Assembly (NCBI GenBank): GCA_964036295.1
Contig: OZ038470.1
Coordinates: forward strand, 5,556,578 to 5,620,577
Reading direction: 5' to 3'
Length of the DNA: 64,000 bases
Source: Plumapathes pennacea
Taxonomy: Eukaryota; Cnidaria; Anthozoa; Antipatharia; Myriopathidae
Shown: piece by piece, positions 33,801 to 46,524 of the stretch
Layout of the letters: each line of letters begins with the position of its first letter
How positions within the stretch are numbered: the stretch's first letter is position 1
Notes under the pieces: generated by a model
What the model was told of the DNA's origin: nothing
Database searches by the model: none
The model's input: the letters and a program-made list of their open reading frames with translations, nothing else
Translations under genes and position numbers: made by a program

Positions 33801-36800
33801 TCGGCGTAATTATGGGATCTGTATTACGTGAGTAAGTGCACATGCTCACTGTATAACGCTCATTTATATAAATGCTTGTGTTTTAATTATCAATGATGTG
33901 TGTATGGGCTGTAAAATATAGTTTTTATGGTAATTTGAGCGCTGGCATGGATTTAATGGCAACGTTGTTTGTTCGTCCGAAATAAGGATCCCATAATTAG
34001 GCCGAAGTTTTTCATCAAACATTTACTTCTAGTTTTTGGCCTTCGGCGGTTTTAAAAAATCGAATTAAAGTGTTGCGCATGGAGACACAATAATGGCTTA
34101 AAAAGTAACTAATAGTTAATACTATGTTGGCAGGTACACAGCACATTAAGGAGTTGAAATGTTTACTGAAATGAAACACTATGATGCTTCGAGGGGATTC
34201 GAATCAAGAGAAGGTACAACTTGTATGTTGGGGTCAGATCATTGCTGGGGGACTTTTTTGTATTATGGTGGTCTTTTCCCTTCTTTGGTGTTGTACTAGA
34301 AAAAAATTTAACCCTCCCTTTTCTTGTTGTCTGCACATATATATTTCTTTATTCATATTTGATGCTCTATAGATGTCTTAAATTCGTGCACTGCTATCAT
34401 TTTGCCTGCATGCGTAACACTTTAATTCAATTTTCTAAAACCGCCGAAGGCGAAAATCTAGTAGTAAATGTTTGATGAGAAACTTCGGCGTAATTATGGG
34501 ATCTGTATTACGTGAGTAAGTGCTCATGCCTACTTTATAACGTTCATATATGTAAATGTTGGAGTTTTAACTATCAATGATGTGTGTATGGGCTGTAAAA
34601 TATAGTTATATTTGTTAAATTGAGCGTTGGGATGGATACACTGGGTACGTTGTTTGTTCGTCCTCAACAAGGATCCCATAATTACGCCGACGTTTTTCAT
34701 CAAACATTTACTACTAGCTTTTCGCCTTCGGCGGTTTTAAAAAATCGAATTAAAATGTTGCGCATTGAAGGAAAATGGTGGCTTTTAAAGTAACTAATAG
34801 TTAATACTATGTTGGGAGGAGGTATACAACACATGAAGCAGCTGAAAAGTTTACTGAAATGAAACATTATGATGCTTCAAGGGGATTCGAACCAAGGGAA
34901 GGTACATTCTGTATTGGTGGTATCAGATCCTGGCGGGGGGACCTTTTGCATTAAGAAAAAGTCCTTCTCCCTTCTTTGGTGTTATACTAGAAAAAAAACT
35001 TAACCCTCCCTTTTCTTGTTGTCTGCACATTATATATTTCTTTATTCATATTTGATGCTCTGTAGATGTCTTAAATTCGTGCACTGCTATCATTTTGCCT
35101 GCATGCGTAACACTTTAATTCAATTTTCTAAAACCGCCGAAGGCGAAAATCTAGTAGTAAATGTTTGATGAGAAACTTCGGCGTAATTACGGGATCTGTA
35201 TTACGTGAGTAAGTGCGCATGCCTATACTGTATAACGTTCATTTATATAAATGCTTGTGTTTTAATTATCAATGATGTGTGTATGGGCTGTAAAATATAG
35301 TTTTTATGGTAATTTGAGCACTGGCATGGATTTAATGGCAACGTTGTTTGTTCGTCCGAAATAAGGATCCCATAATTAGGCCGAAGTTTTTAATCAAACA
35401 TTTACTACTAGTTTTTCGCCTTCGGCGGTTTTAAATAATTGAATTAAAGTGTTGCGCATGGAGGCACAATAATGGCTTAAAAAGTAACTAATAGTTAATA
35501 CTATGTTGGCAGGTACACAGCACATTAAGGAGTTGAAATGTTTACTGAAATGAAACACTATGATGCTTCGAGGGGATTCGAACCAAGAGAAGGTACATTC
35601 TGTATTGGTGGTATCAGATCCTGGCTGGGGGACCTTTTGTATTAAGAAAAAGGTCTTCTCCCTTCCTTGGTGTTAGTAGAAATAAAAATGTGACCCTCCA
35701 TTTTCATATTATCTGCACATTATATATTTCTTTATGTATATTTGACGTTTTATAGGGGTGTTAAACTCGTGCATTGCTATCATTTTGTCTCCATGCATAA
35801 CAGTTTAATTCAATTTTTTAAAACCGCCGAAGGCGAAAAACTAGTAGTAAATGTTTGATGAGTAACGTCGGCGTAATTATGGGATCTGTATTACGTGAGT
35901 AAGTGCGAGATCTGTATTACGTGAGTAAGTGCGCATGCCTACTGTATAACGTTCATTTATATAAATGCTTGTGTTTTAATTATCAATGATGTGTGTATAT
36001 GGTAATTTGAGCGCTGGCATGGATTTAATGGCAACGTTGTTTGTTCGTGCGAAATAAGGATCCCATAATTGCGACGAAGTTTTTCATCGAACATTTACTA
36101 CTAGTTTTTCGCCTTCGGCGGTTTTAAATAATTGAATTAAAGTGTTGCGCATGGAGGCACAATAATGGCTTAAAAAGTAACTAATAGTTAATACTATGTT
36201 GGCAGGTACACAGCACATTAAGGAGTTGAAATATTTACTGAAATGAAACACTATGATCCTTTGAGAGGATTCGAACCAAGAGAAGGTACATTCTGTATTG
36301 GTGGTATCAGATCCTGGCTGGGGGACCTTTTGCATTAAGAATAAGGTCTTCTCCCTTCCTTGGTGTTAGTAGAAATAAAAATGTGACCCTCCATTTTCAT
36401 ATTATCTGCACATTATATATTTCTTTATGTATATTTGACATTTTATAGGGGTGTTAAACTCGTGCATTGCTATCATTTTGTCTCCATTCATAACATTTTA
36501 ATTCAATTTTTTAAAACCGCCGAAGGCGAAAAAACTAGTAGTAAATGTTTGATGAGAAACGTCGGCGTAATTATGGGATCTGTATTACGTGAGTAAGTGC
36601 GCATGCTTACTGTATAACGCTCATTTATATAAATGTTTGTGATTTAACTATCAATGATGTGTGTATGGGCTGTAAAATATAGTTGTATATGATAACTTGA
36701 GAGCTGGCATGGATGTACTGGCAACGTTGTTTGTTCGTCTGCAATAAGGATCCCATAATTAGGCCGAAGTTTTTCATCAAACATTTACTACTAGTTTTTC

Positions 36801-39800
36801 GCCTTCGGCGGTTTTAAATAATTGAATTAAATTGTTGCGCATGGAGGCACAATAATGGCTTAAAAAGTAACTAATAGTTAATACTATGTTGGCAGGTACA
36901 CAGCACATTAAGGAGTTGAAATGTTTACTGAAATGAAACACTATGATGCTTCGAGGGGATTCGAATCAAGAGAAGGTACAACTTGTATGTTGGGGTCAGA
37001 TTATTGCTGGGGGACTTTTTTGTATTACGGTGAAGGTCTTTTCCCTTCTTTGGTGTTATACTAGAAAAAAAATTTAACCCTCCCTTTTCTTGTTGTCTGC
37101 ACATATATATTTCTTTATTCATATTTGATGCTCTATAGATGTCTTAAATTCGTGCACTGCTATCATTTTGCCTGCATGCGTAACACTTTAATTCAATTTT
37201 CTAAAACCGCCGAAGGCGAAAATCTAGTAGTAAATGTTTGATGAGAAACGTCGGCGTAATTATGGGATCTGTATTACGTGAGTAAGTGCGCATGCCTACT
37301 GTATAACGTTCATTTATATAAATGCTTGTGTTTTAATTATCAATGATGTGTGTATGGGCTGTAAAATATAGTTTTTATGGTAATTTGAGCACTGGCATGG
37401 ATTTAATGGCAACGTTGTTTGTTCGTCCGCAATAAGGATCCCATAATTAGGCCGAAGTTTTTAATCAAACATTTACTACTAGTTTTTCGCCTTCGGCGGT
37501 TTTAAATAATTGAATTAAAGTGTTGCGCATGGAGGCACAATATTGGCTTAAAAAGTAACTAATAGTTAATACTATGTTGGCAGGTACACAGCACATTAAG
37601 GAGTTGAAATGTTTACTGAAATGAAACACTATGATGCTTCGAGGGGATTCGAACCAAGAGAAGGTACATTCTGTATTGGTGGTATCAGATCCTGGCTGGG
37701 GGACCTTTTGTATTAAGAAAAAGGTCTTCTCCCTTCCTTGGTGTTAGTAGAAATAAAAATGTGACCCTCCATTTTCATATTATCTGCACGTTATATATTT
37801 CTTTATGTATATTTGACGTTTTATAGGGGTGTTAAACTCGTGTATTGCTATCATTTTGTCTCCATGCATAACACTTTAATTCAATTTTTTAAAACCGCCG
37901 AAGGCGAAAATCTAGTAGTAAATGTTTGATGAGAAACGTCGGCGTAATTATGGGATCTGTATTACGTGAGTAAGTGCGCATGCTTACTGTATAACGCTCA
38001 TTTATATAAATGTTTGTGATTTAACTTTCAATGATGTGTGTATGGGCTGTAAAATATAGTTATATATGATAACTTGAGCGCTGGCATGGATGTACTGGCA
38101 ACGTTGTTTGTTCGTCTGCAATAAGGATCCCATAATTAGGCCGAAGTTTTTCATCAAACATTTACTACTAGTTTTTCGCCTTCGGCGGTTTTAAAAAATC
38201 GAATTAAAGTGTTGCGCATGGAGACACAATAATGGTTTAAAAAGTAACTAATAGTTAATACTATGTTGGCAGGTACACAGCACATTAAGGAGTTGAAATG
38301 TTTACTGAAATGAAACACTATGATGCTTCGAGGGGATTCGAATCAAGAGAAGGTACAACTTGTATGTTGGGGTCAGATCATTGCTGGGGGACTTTTTTGT
38401 ATTACGGTGAAGGTCGATCTTTTCCCTTCTTTGGTGTTATACTAGAAAAAAATTTAACCCTCCCTTTTCTTGTTGTCTGCACATTATATATTTCTTTATT
38501 CATATTTGATGCTCTATAGATGTCTTAAATTCGTGCACTGCTATCATTTTGCCTGCATGCGTAACACTTTAATTCAATTTTCTAAAACCGCCGAAGGCGA
38601 AAATCTAGTAGTAAATGTTTGATGAGAAACGTCGGCGTAATTATGGGATCTGTATTACGTGAGTAAGTGCGCATGCCCACTGTATAATGTTCATATATGT
38701 AAATGTTGGAGTTTTAACTATCAATGATGTGTGTATGGGCTGTAAAATATAGTTATATTTGTTAAATTGAGCGTTGGGATGGATACACTAGCAACGTTGT
38801 TTGTTCGTCCGCAATAAGGATCCCATAATTACGCCGACGTTTTTCATCAAACATTTACTACTAGTTTTTCGCCTTCGGCGGTTTTAAAAAATCGAATTAA
38901 AGTGTTGCGCATTGAAGGAAAATGGTGGCTTTTAAAGTAACTAATAGTTAATACCATGTTGGGAGGAGGTATACAACACATGAAGCAGCTGAAAAGTTTA
39001 CTGAAATGAAACACTATGATGCTTCAAGGGGATTCGAACCAAGGGAAGGTACATTCTGTATTGGTGGTATCAGATCCTGGCTGGGGGACCTTTTGCATGA
39101 AGAAAGAAGTCTTCTCCCTTTCTTGGTGTTAGTAGAAATAAAAATGTGACCCTCCATTTTCATATTATCTGCACATTATATATTTCTTTATGTATATTTG
39201 ACGTTTTATAGGGGTGTTAAACTCGTGCATTGCTATCATTTTGCCTCCATGCATAACACTTTAATTCAATGTTTTAAAACCGCCGAAGGCGAAAAACTAG
39301 TAGTAAATGTTTGATGAGAAACGTCGGCGTAATTATGGGATCTGTATTACGTGAGTAAGTGCGCATGCCTACTGTATAACGTTCATTTATATAAATGCTT
39401 GTGTTTTAATTATCAATGATGTGTGTATGGGCTGTAAAATATAGTTTTTATGGTAATTTGAGCGCTGGCATGGATTTAATGGCAACGTTGTTTGTTCGTC
39501 CGAAATAAGGATCCCATAATTAGGCCGAAGTTTTTAATCAAACATTTACTACTAGTTTTTCGCCTTCGGCGGTTTAAAATAATTGAATTAAAGTGTTGCG
39601 CATGGAGGCACAATAATGGCTTAAAAAGTAACTAATAGTTAATACTATGTTGGCAGGTACACAGCACAATAAGGAGTTGAAATGTTTACTGAAATGAAAC
39701 ACTATGATGCTTCGAGGGGATTTGAATCAAGAGAAGGTACAACTTGTATGTTGGGGTCAGATCCTTGCTGGGGGACTTTTTTGCATTACGGTGAAGGTCT

Positions 39801-40330
39801 TCTCCCTTCTTTGGTGTTATACTAGAAAAAAAATTTACCCTCCCTTTTCTTGTTGTCTGCACATTATATATTTCTTTATTCATATTTGATGCTCTATAGA
39901 TGTCTTAAATTCGTGCACTGCTATCATTTTGCCTGCATGCGTAACACTTTAATTCAAGTTTTTAAAACCGCCGAAGGCGAAAATCTAGTAGTAAATGTTT
40001 GATGAGAAACTTCGGCGTAATTATGGGATCTGTATTACTTGAGTAAGTGCGCATGCTTACTGTATAACGTTCATTTATATAAATGTTTGTGTTTTAACTA
40101 TCAATGATGTGTGTATGGGCTGTAAAATATATTTATATTTGATGACTTGAGCGCTGGCATGGATACACTTGCAACGTTGTTTGTTCTTCCGTAATAAAGA
40201 TCCCATAAATACGCCGAAGTTTTTCATCAAACATTTACTACTAGTTTTTCGCCTTCGGCGGTTTTAAAAAAGTGAATTAAAGTGTTACGCTTTGAGGCAA
40301 AATGATATCTCAAAAAGTAAGTAACAGTTA
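27815..40330. repeat. 691-bp tandem satellite made of TIR-flanked units, about 18 copies
   Basis: Each unit starts GGATCCCATAATTACGCCGA with TTTACTACTAGTTTTTCGCC and TTCGGCGGTTTTA. It has about 400 bp of inner sequence, then the same end inverted (AAACCGCCGAAGGCGAAAAA ... CGGCGTAATTATGGGATC), then a spacer of about 160 bp (TGTATTACGTGAGTAAGTGC ... CAACGTTGTTTnTTCGTC). Left GGATCC words are at 28450, 29145, 29840, 30532, 31221, 31915, 32607, 33298, 33986, 34671, 35365, 36058, 36748, 37436, 38125, 38818, 39509 and a mutated 40198, spaced 685-695 bp. A truncated first unit begins at 27815. Each terminal repeat itself contains an inverted CGCCGAAG/CTTCGGCG pair. Open frames inside are short and shared only because the DNA repeats; no transposase is seen. 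Confidence 0.95.
34671..35364. repeat. Chimeric satellite unit (subtype A joined to subtype B)
   Basis: The left half carries the A-type text (TGTATTGGTGGTATCAGATC, then CCTTTTGCATTAAGAAAAAG). From about 34975 it switches to B-type text (CTTTGGTGTTATACTAGAAA, TCATATTTGATGCTCTGTAG, TTAAATTCGTGCACTGC). A crossover or conversion inside the array explains this. Confidence 0.85.
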
Positions 40331-43180
40331 ATACTATGTTGGGAAGCATACAAATACATTACTGCATCGAAAGGGTTTTTTGAAATGAAACACTATCATG
40401 CTTTGAACGAAGGAAATTTTGTTACAAGATTACAATGGTTATCGTTTTAGACTATGCACAATATGCTCATAACATGAGGTATCAACAATATAAACCGCTG
40501 ACAATGTTGAGCCCGTTTTTTCAATGGCGGACGAATGGATGTGTAAACTTCACTCAGATGGGAACGATTAGACAATGTTCAGACGTAGTTTGAAACAAGA
40601 GGAGTCAAGATAATAGGTAGGAACCTGTTTCGTATTGTTCTAGAACTCATTTGATACATTAATAATTACATGTAAACGTAGAAATAGTATGTACCGATTT
40701 GTTTCTTCCGAGTGTTCCGATTCTTGTTTATTATAAGCGTCTCGTTTGTTGGAATGTAACAAGAATACGTATAAAGAGAATGAATGAATTGATGTAACCG
40801 CCGCAGTCGTTAACATGACTAGATAACCCCATGGTTCCTTCAGGTTCTATCTACTCAATATTAAGACTAATTTAAGATTATCTTTTACTGTTTTCCTTTT
40901 ATGTTTTGTAGGTTGAAGTATATGTTATAAATGTATCTATAATTCATTCCTCAAATACGGGGTTGTAAACGGTGCGATTTTAATAACATAACCTTGTCGT
41001 GTTTCGAGAAGATACTGATTATATCTAGTTGATCAAGTTAAATATTCTGTGATGGATCAGGGTCTCCCCCCGTACCACTATGATTGAGCAGCTAGTTAAC
41101 TGTCAACATGCTAACACGCCCTGCTAAGACAACAACGAAAACTAAGCATTTACACCTTGTCATAATTTTCAATCTTCAGTGTTTGCGATGTTTTTGTCAG
41201 ACCAGTATAACTTTAATGGAACAAAAACAGTCAGCTTTCCGACAATGTTTGATTCATCATCTGCAGTAAGCCACAAAGTAGTGGACCTTTTGTAAAAATT
41301 TTTTATTGTGTGTTGACTGATAAAAACGTATAACTCTCCTTGAACTTCAGTGCTCGGTTAATAATCGTAATATTTATTTGCAGGACAAAGAATTTCAGTC
41401 GTTATCTCAGAGAAATCATGTCAATAATCCATGAACATAAAAGCCCAAGGAATTACATACCTTGATCACCCCTGACTTGTTTATATCCTGGCCAAACGGC
41501 ATACATTGGGAACAATTCTTGATCATTCTTCCACCACTGCAGTGACTATAATTTGCACAAGTTCATCAATGTAACAATGTTTTCTCAGAGCCCCAAGGAA
41601 AGTAAATTGATCTGAGGAAGACTGTGTGATACCTCTTGTTTACAACCAAGTCGATCAAACTAAATACATTTATATAAAACATTACTAAGAAGAAACTATG
41701 ATCATTCTTGGTTGTATCCAGTTGTTCAAACTAATTATAAATGTCTTTAAAACATCCGTTTGAGGAAAACTCTGACCATTATTATTTATATCCCATCTGA
41801 GGAAAGCCCTGATCATTGGTTATACCTTGGTTGATCAAAGTAAAGTATTACTTTGAGGGAGACCCTGATCATTTTTGGTTTCATTATATTACCAGTTAAA
41901 TTTACTTGTACATCACTCTGAAGAATAATTCTTGGTTAATAATGTATAACCAGTTAATCTCAAGCTACTGGTTAATTTACTTGACATCACTTTGAGTAAA
42001 CCCTAATCATTCTCGGATATTGTTCCAACAAAATCTACACTCTGAGGAAGTCTTGATCATTCTTGGTTGTATTCAGTTGATCAGAGTTAACCTTTTCACT
42101 CCCAATAGTGATCTTCTTTGATTTTTCCTTTGGTTTTCCACCAAAAACATATGATAGAGTAAGGAGAACTTAGAGAAGCTTTAAACATCATTCTGGGTAA
42201 ACCCTGATCATTCTTTTTTGTATCAACCCTGTTGATCATAACTCTGATCATTCTTGGTTATGCATATGGCAGATCTCTGGGAGTATCCAAAGAGTATTGT
42301 TTTCAGCATTTTTGTCTAAAATAGGGTATTGATTTTAAGTCTGCAATAGTGTGCAAAGTTTGGTAACAGGTCTGAAATTGAGTTAATTATATTACATATT
42401 TTGGTCTGAAGTAGAGTTGAAAAATTGTATTGTAGGGTATTGGGTTTTCAGCTGGTGGCACACTCCCACCCAAAAGTAAGAGGAGTAGAGCCCCCCTCCT
42501 CCAACCCCTGGGGTAGCAGTTGATCAAATTAATAATCTTATTAAACCTCATTCATCAAAATTTTCAAGAATTGACATACTGAAATGGGCCATGACAAGCG
42601 TCTGTTTTTAGAATGCCCACTCATTTTACACACTGGTTTCTTGTACTTTTGTTGTTGTTGTTCTTTTATTATATTGTAGTCTTCTGTGTGTTGTCGTATA
42701 TTACACCTGCAGTAAACAAAAAATGAAAGCAAGATAAGTAGTCTTCTGATAAAATTCTTTGTTTCTTTTCTTACACTCCGATGCTCTTGCTTACTTCCTA
42801 GATACGCGCATGAGTTATTTAGACTTTGTATGGGGCAGATTAGTTTTTGGTGGTATTTTCCTAAAGTTCGGTTCTCAAACCTTTTTTTATTCATTGCAGG
42901 GGGAAATCTCCGTAACGAAATAATCTTCGTAACAAAACAATTCTGGAGACTGCTTGATGATAGTCAGGTAAGACGTTTGTTTGATTATTGGATGTGTAAG
43001 AAAGGTTTTGGTTTGTTTCTTCAGTTCAGGAGATTCTTGATCGTCGCAATTTTCAAGAACTCACGTACTGTATAACGGGACACGAAAAAAAAAATGTAGT
43101 TTTTAGAATGCGCACTTATCAGAACAAACCGCGGATTAAAATCTGGGAACTACAGGATACCCGCACTTTCTGGAGCACTT
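40331..43180. other. Intergenic stretch, no convincing gene
   Basis: A+T-rich. The array tail decays over 40260-40410. From about 41440 to 42270 there is a degenerate satellite (separate entry). One exon-like segment, 42900-42967, has a good acceptor (TTTTTTTATTCATTGCAG) and donor (GTAAGA) and a frame GNLRNEIIFVTKQFWRLLDD, but no partner exon was found. Confidence 0.5.
41440..42270. repeat. Degenerate satellite built on TGATCATTCTTGG
   Basis: Roughly nine diverged units share TTTGAGGAAAACCCTGATCA, TTCTTGGTTGTATCCAGTTG and ATCAAAnTAAA. Examples lie near 41510, 41625, 41700, 41765, 41810, 41860, 41990, 42050 and 42195, with spacing of about 50-110 bp. Both units and spacing are eroded. Confidence 0.7.
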
Positions 43181-43480
43181 CTAGAAAACGGTGGATACGC
43201 AGTCAAGCTAGACCACCCTCTTCGGTAGAACGAGAATCACTAAATTTTTGAAGTATATGTCGAAGTGGATACGTGGATACGCAGTGGAATTAGACCACCC
43301 CTCCCCCTAAGTTTTTGAAGTATATGTCGAAGTGGATACGCCGATACGCAGTCAAACTAGACCACCCCTCCCCCTAAATAGCTCTACTGCGTATCCGCGT
43401 ATCCACTTCATATAATACTTCAAAACGTTAGGGGGAGGGATCGTCTGACTTCACCGCGTATCCGCGTATCCGCGTATCCG
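43180..43480. repeat. Direct and inverted repeat cluster with GTGGATACGC words
   Basis: GTATATGTCGAAGTGGATAC and TAGACCACCCCTCCCCCTAA occur in tandem. An inverted version (CGCGTATCCACTTCATATAA, GTTAGGGGGAGGGATCGTCT) follows, finishing in three CGCGTATCC words. Confidence 0.75.
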
Positions 43481-43696
43481 ACAGTCCTTCTGGAAGTGCA
43501 GAGTATTTTGTAGTTTAGCCAATTTTATTTAATTGGCCCCTGGCCTCGTCTGCCTTCACAATGCAAAGATATAAAGTTCGAATAGAATTAAATTCTTCTG
43601 AAGCTAAATTCCAATGCCCTTCGTCTGACTACCAAGAGTCGTCATAAAATTCAAATACATATATTCAATTCAGCACATATTTCCTGCACCTATCTA

Positions 43697-43930
43697 TAGC
43701 CTGGTTTCCATATAATCGTCTCTGACGTAAGGATCGTCTCTGTATTTCCGGTCGTCTCCGACGCAAGGACAGAACATGGTTCTATCGGGACGATCGAGTC
43801 GCCTCTAACATAAGGATCGTTTGAAACAATCGCAAGAGTGTTTCCATATAATCTTCCCGATCGCTTGACAAAAAATTCTGCGACAGAGACGATCCTTACG
43901 TCAGAGACGATTATATGGAAACCAGGCTTA
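43697..43930. mobile_element. MITE, AGCCTGGTTTCCATATAATC family
   Basis: Left end TAGCCTGGTTTCCATATAAT then CGTCTCTGACGTAAGGATCG. The right end is CGATCCTTACGTCAGAGACG then ATTATATGGAAACCAGGCTTA. The TIRs of about 45 bp match almost perfectly. GTCTC/GAGAC and GGATCGTnT words repeat inside. Confidence 0.88.
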
Positions 43931-46000
43931 TCCAATTTGACAGCCTCGATGGTTTGTCCAGTTCTCGTTTTGACAGAAAACGTTGTGATCGATACCACAT
44001 ATAGCTCAAAAGTAAATATAGACAACATGCAATTGTCAATTACTTTATCGGGTATTTCTGAATTATTTTGAAATTCCCACTCAGAAATTAAAAGAAAAAA
44101 ATAGTCCTTTTCTTAGCCTCGGTCGTTTGTGCCATGTTCAGGTTTTAGACTTAAATACCTTTTAAGTTGCCGGCTTTCCAGTGGATTTGGAGTCAGACTT
44201 GAGTTCACTCTTCGAGCCGTTCACATTTTTATAATGACTCGCAACTTACACTATACGTTACACTGTACCGTATACCGCATGCACTGGATGAAGGAAAGGT
44301 TGAAATGGATTTTCTGGATAATCTATGTATGTACTGTATAATTTAAAGGCTCACATTTGCACAATTTTCTAGTTGTTTAATGAAAGGCAAAACCCACCGT
44401 TTGTTGCTGCGCTTTTCGCTTTTCTCGTATCTCTAGTCTGTGGTGTTTCTACAGATTTTTCCTATTACAATAAAGTCAAGTTTTCAGTTGAACGCGAGGT
44501 TTATTTGCGCTTAAAATGAGCTCATGAGTCACTGGTGTTGTTTTGAACAGGTAAACATCCGCCGACGTTCTTTTGTCTTGTACCATTTGACTCTTTTGTA
44601 ATGGGCATACACTTCTTTTGTTTTAGAACAAAATTTCTTTTGTTTTAGAACAAAACTTCTTTTGTTTTAGAACAAAAAGAAATCCTAAAACTCGCACGCA
44701 TTCCACGTTTTTTCTGATGTGCTTTCATTGTTTCTGCAGGTTCTGCGTGTATTTGCATAAGATATTGGCCCTTGCAGATGGCGTTTGACTGAGAGTTGAG
44801 AGCTATATTCCTTACTGTTTGGGCGTCTGAGAGCGATTGCAATCGTTCTGCACTTCTCTAAACTGGTGTCTCATGCCGTACGAATCTCTGGCTTGGATAA
44901 GTGAGCAAGAAATCTTCGCGAAACCTCGTTCTAAGCAAGAAACGTGTCTCGTTCTCCAACGGAAAGTTGAGCACAAGACGAGCCGCTTGTGAAGCCGGAA
45001 TCACTTCTCTCGGCTGCTTGCACTAGAACGCCCTCTTGATAGCCAAGTTGGACCAGTTCATTGGAACCCTGAGGCAATTTGCTGTTGACATATTAAACCT
45101 GCTCGGACAACATGCCGTCGAACATAACTATTGTTCAAGGCAACACCAACAGACTGGGATTTGATGGATGTCTTTAGGACAGCATTACAAAATTACAAGA
45201 GCTGACGGGCATGTTGCATGGTGTTCATCACAAACTGACAACCGGGGAAACGCTTTAATGGTCGTTCGAAGAGATATTTACTTGCGAGCAGACGCTCTGG
45301 ACACTTTGATACATTTGTTCTGAAGGCCGAAACGAGCCTGTTGTGAAGGATATTTCGCTTTTGAAGATTACAAAAGGTTCGTAAACTCTTTGCGATTGTT
45401 GTGTAAGTCGTTTGTAGCATTTGAACTGTTAAAAGGTGATTTGAAGCCAGCTAGCGCCGAAGCTGAGATATGTCGTAGGACTTGTAGTTTAGATTTTTTA
45501 ATTTTTGGCTTGGTTGTTGTTGCTGTAACTGCGCTGTAGCGAATAAATGATGTTCCTGTATACGTGCGTGCACTTGTTGAGTTGATTTTTGACCGTATTG
45601 AGCTGAGAATTACTATAGAAGTACGTGTATTTTTGCGAGACTTAAAATAAAATTTTGGGAGACATGTCTTTGGTAAACAATAGATTTTTTATGCTAATGT
45701 TATTCCAAAATGTTAATGAAGCTCTCAGCCAATCAGAAGGCCGGAAATTAATTGGTTGCCATGGCAACGGGGCTTTTTAGCTCAAAACGGGCCAAAATTC
45801 GTTAATGAGATGCTAATGAGCTAGTGAGCACTACTGCGCATGCGCAGTGCATATATTATTTTGAATTTTAAATTATTCATTTTTAATTTATTCATTTTTA
45901 ATATATTCATTTTTAATATATTCATTTTTAATATATTCATTTTGATTTTATAGTTTCTTCTGTTCCAGCTTTGCAAGCTGCTCTTAGGGGAGCTCCTTTG
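43931..46000. other. Intergenic stretch, no convincing gene
   Basis: I see a triplicated CTTTTGTTTTAGAACAAAA word near 44616-44680 and, at 45836-45846, the palindrome GCGCATGCGC. Open frames here are short and lack splice or domain support. Confidence 0.4.
45872..45946. repeat. 15-bp A+T minisatellite
   Basis: About five tandem copies of ATTCATTTTTAATAT, the first one or two slightly diverged. Confidence 0.92.
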
Positions 46001-46008
46001 CCGGGAAT

Positions 46009-46190
46009 CCTGACCAGTACTCTCTTACAGAGCACTGACAGGTTCTTTCTAGGGTCCCCCTTCCGGAAGTCCTGACAATGATCTCTTTGAGAGCAATGAC
46101 AGGTCCCGTCCAGGGTCCCCCTTCCAGAATTCCTGACCATTACTCCTTTGAGAGTTATGACAGGCCCCCGGTAAGGGTGTCCCCCCCAAG
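46009..46190. repeat. 62-bp minisatellite, three copies
   Basis: Units begin CCTGACnAn at 46009, 46071 and 46132 and share CTCTTTGAGAGCAATGACAG then GGTCCCnTCCAGGGTCCCCC. The open frames across it on both strands come from the repeat. Confidence 0.85.
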
Positions 46191-46433
46191 AGAACTTCGA
46201 CAAGAGTCCCCCACAGTGGAGTTCTTCCTATCGAGATGTCCTCGAGAGGCAAACCCCGGCACTGCAGCATCAGGCTTTCAACATCGATCACTAAGCCTTC
46301 AGCGTAAGAAACCGGCGGTTTGAAAATTGGCGTAGAAGCGAACAAGTTCTGGCCTTATTGCTGGCGTTCCCCTTCCACATGTGGGACTATAGATGACGTC
46401 ATAAGAAAGAGCAGTGCGCATGCGTATGAATGG

Positions 46434-46524
46434 GCAAAAAAGGAAAAAGGAAGAGCCGGGGTTCGAACCACGAACCTCTGCCTTAGTTGCTGGGTGTCCT
46501 GCCGACTGTGCTATTGCACCACTT
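46434..46524 (-). mobile_element. tRNA-derived SINE, copy 1
   Basis: Read on the minus strand it has an A-box-like TAGCACAGTCGGCAGG (46513-46498) and a B box GGTTCGAACC (46469-46460) 44 nt further on, the spacing found in tRNA genes. GGCTCTTCCTTTTTCC and a T run follow. The acceptor ends do not pair, so it is not a functional tRNA gene. A second copy lies at 47030-47133. Confidence 0.8.

Noticed and set aside
27973..39889. Many similar open frames of 60-107 codons in the satellite (e.g. MFTEMKHYDASRGFESREG...)
   Set aside because: They recur only because the DNA repeats, differ in frame between units, and lack start context and any domain. The similarity is explained by the satellite.
27815..40330. 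CRISPR-like regularity
   Set aside because: Units are 691 bp, the spacers are themselves repeated, and the setting is animal nuclear DNA.
42541..42894. 117-codon minus-strand frame
   Set aside because: A+T-rich, Lys/Asn/Gln-biased, with no recognisable motif or partner exon.
42900..42967. Possible lone exon with good AG and GT borders
   Set aside because: No upstream or downstream coding exon could be joined; it may be a noncoding-RNA exon or chance.
46434..46524. Functional tRNA gene
   Set aside because: A and B boxes are present but the acceptor stem and T stem do not pair properly, and a second truncated copy exists; a SINE head fits better.
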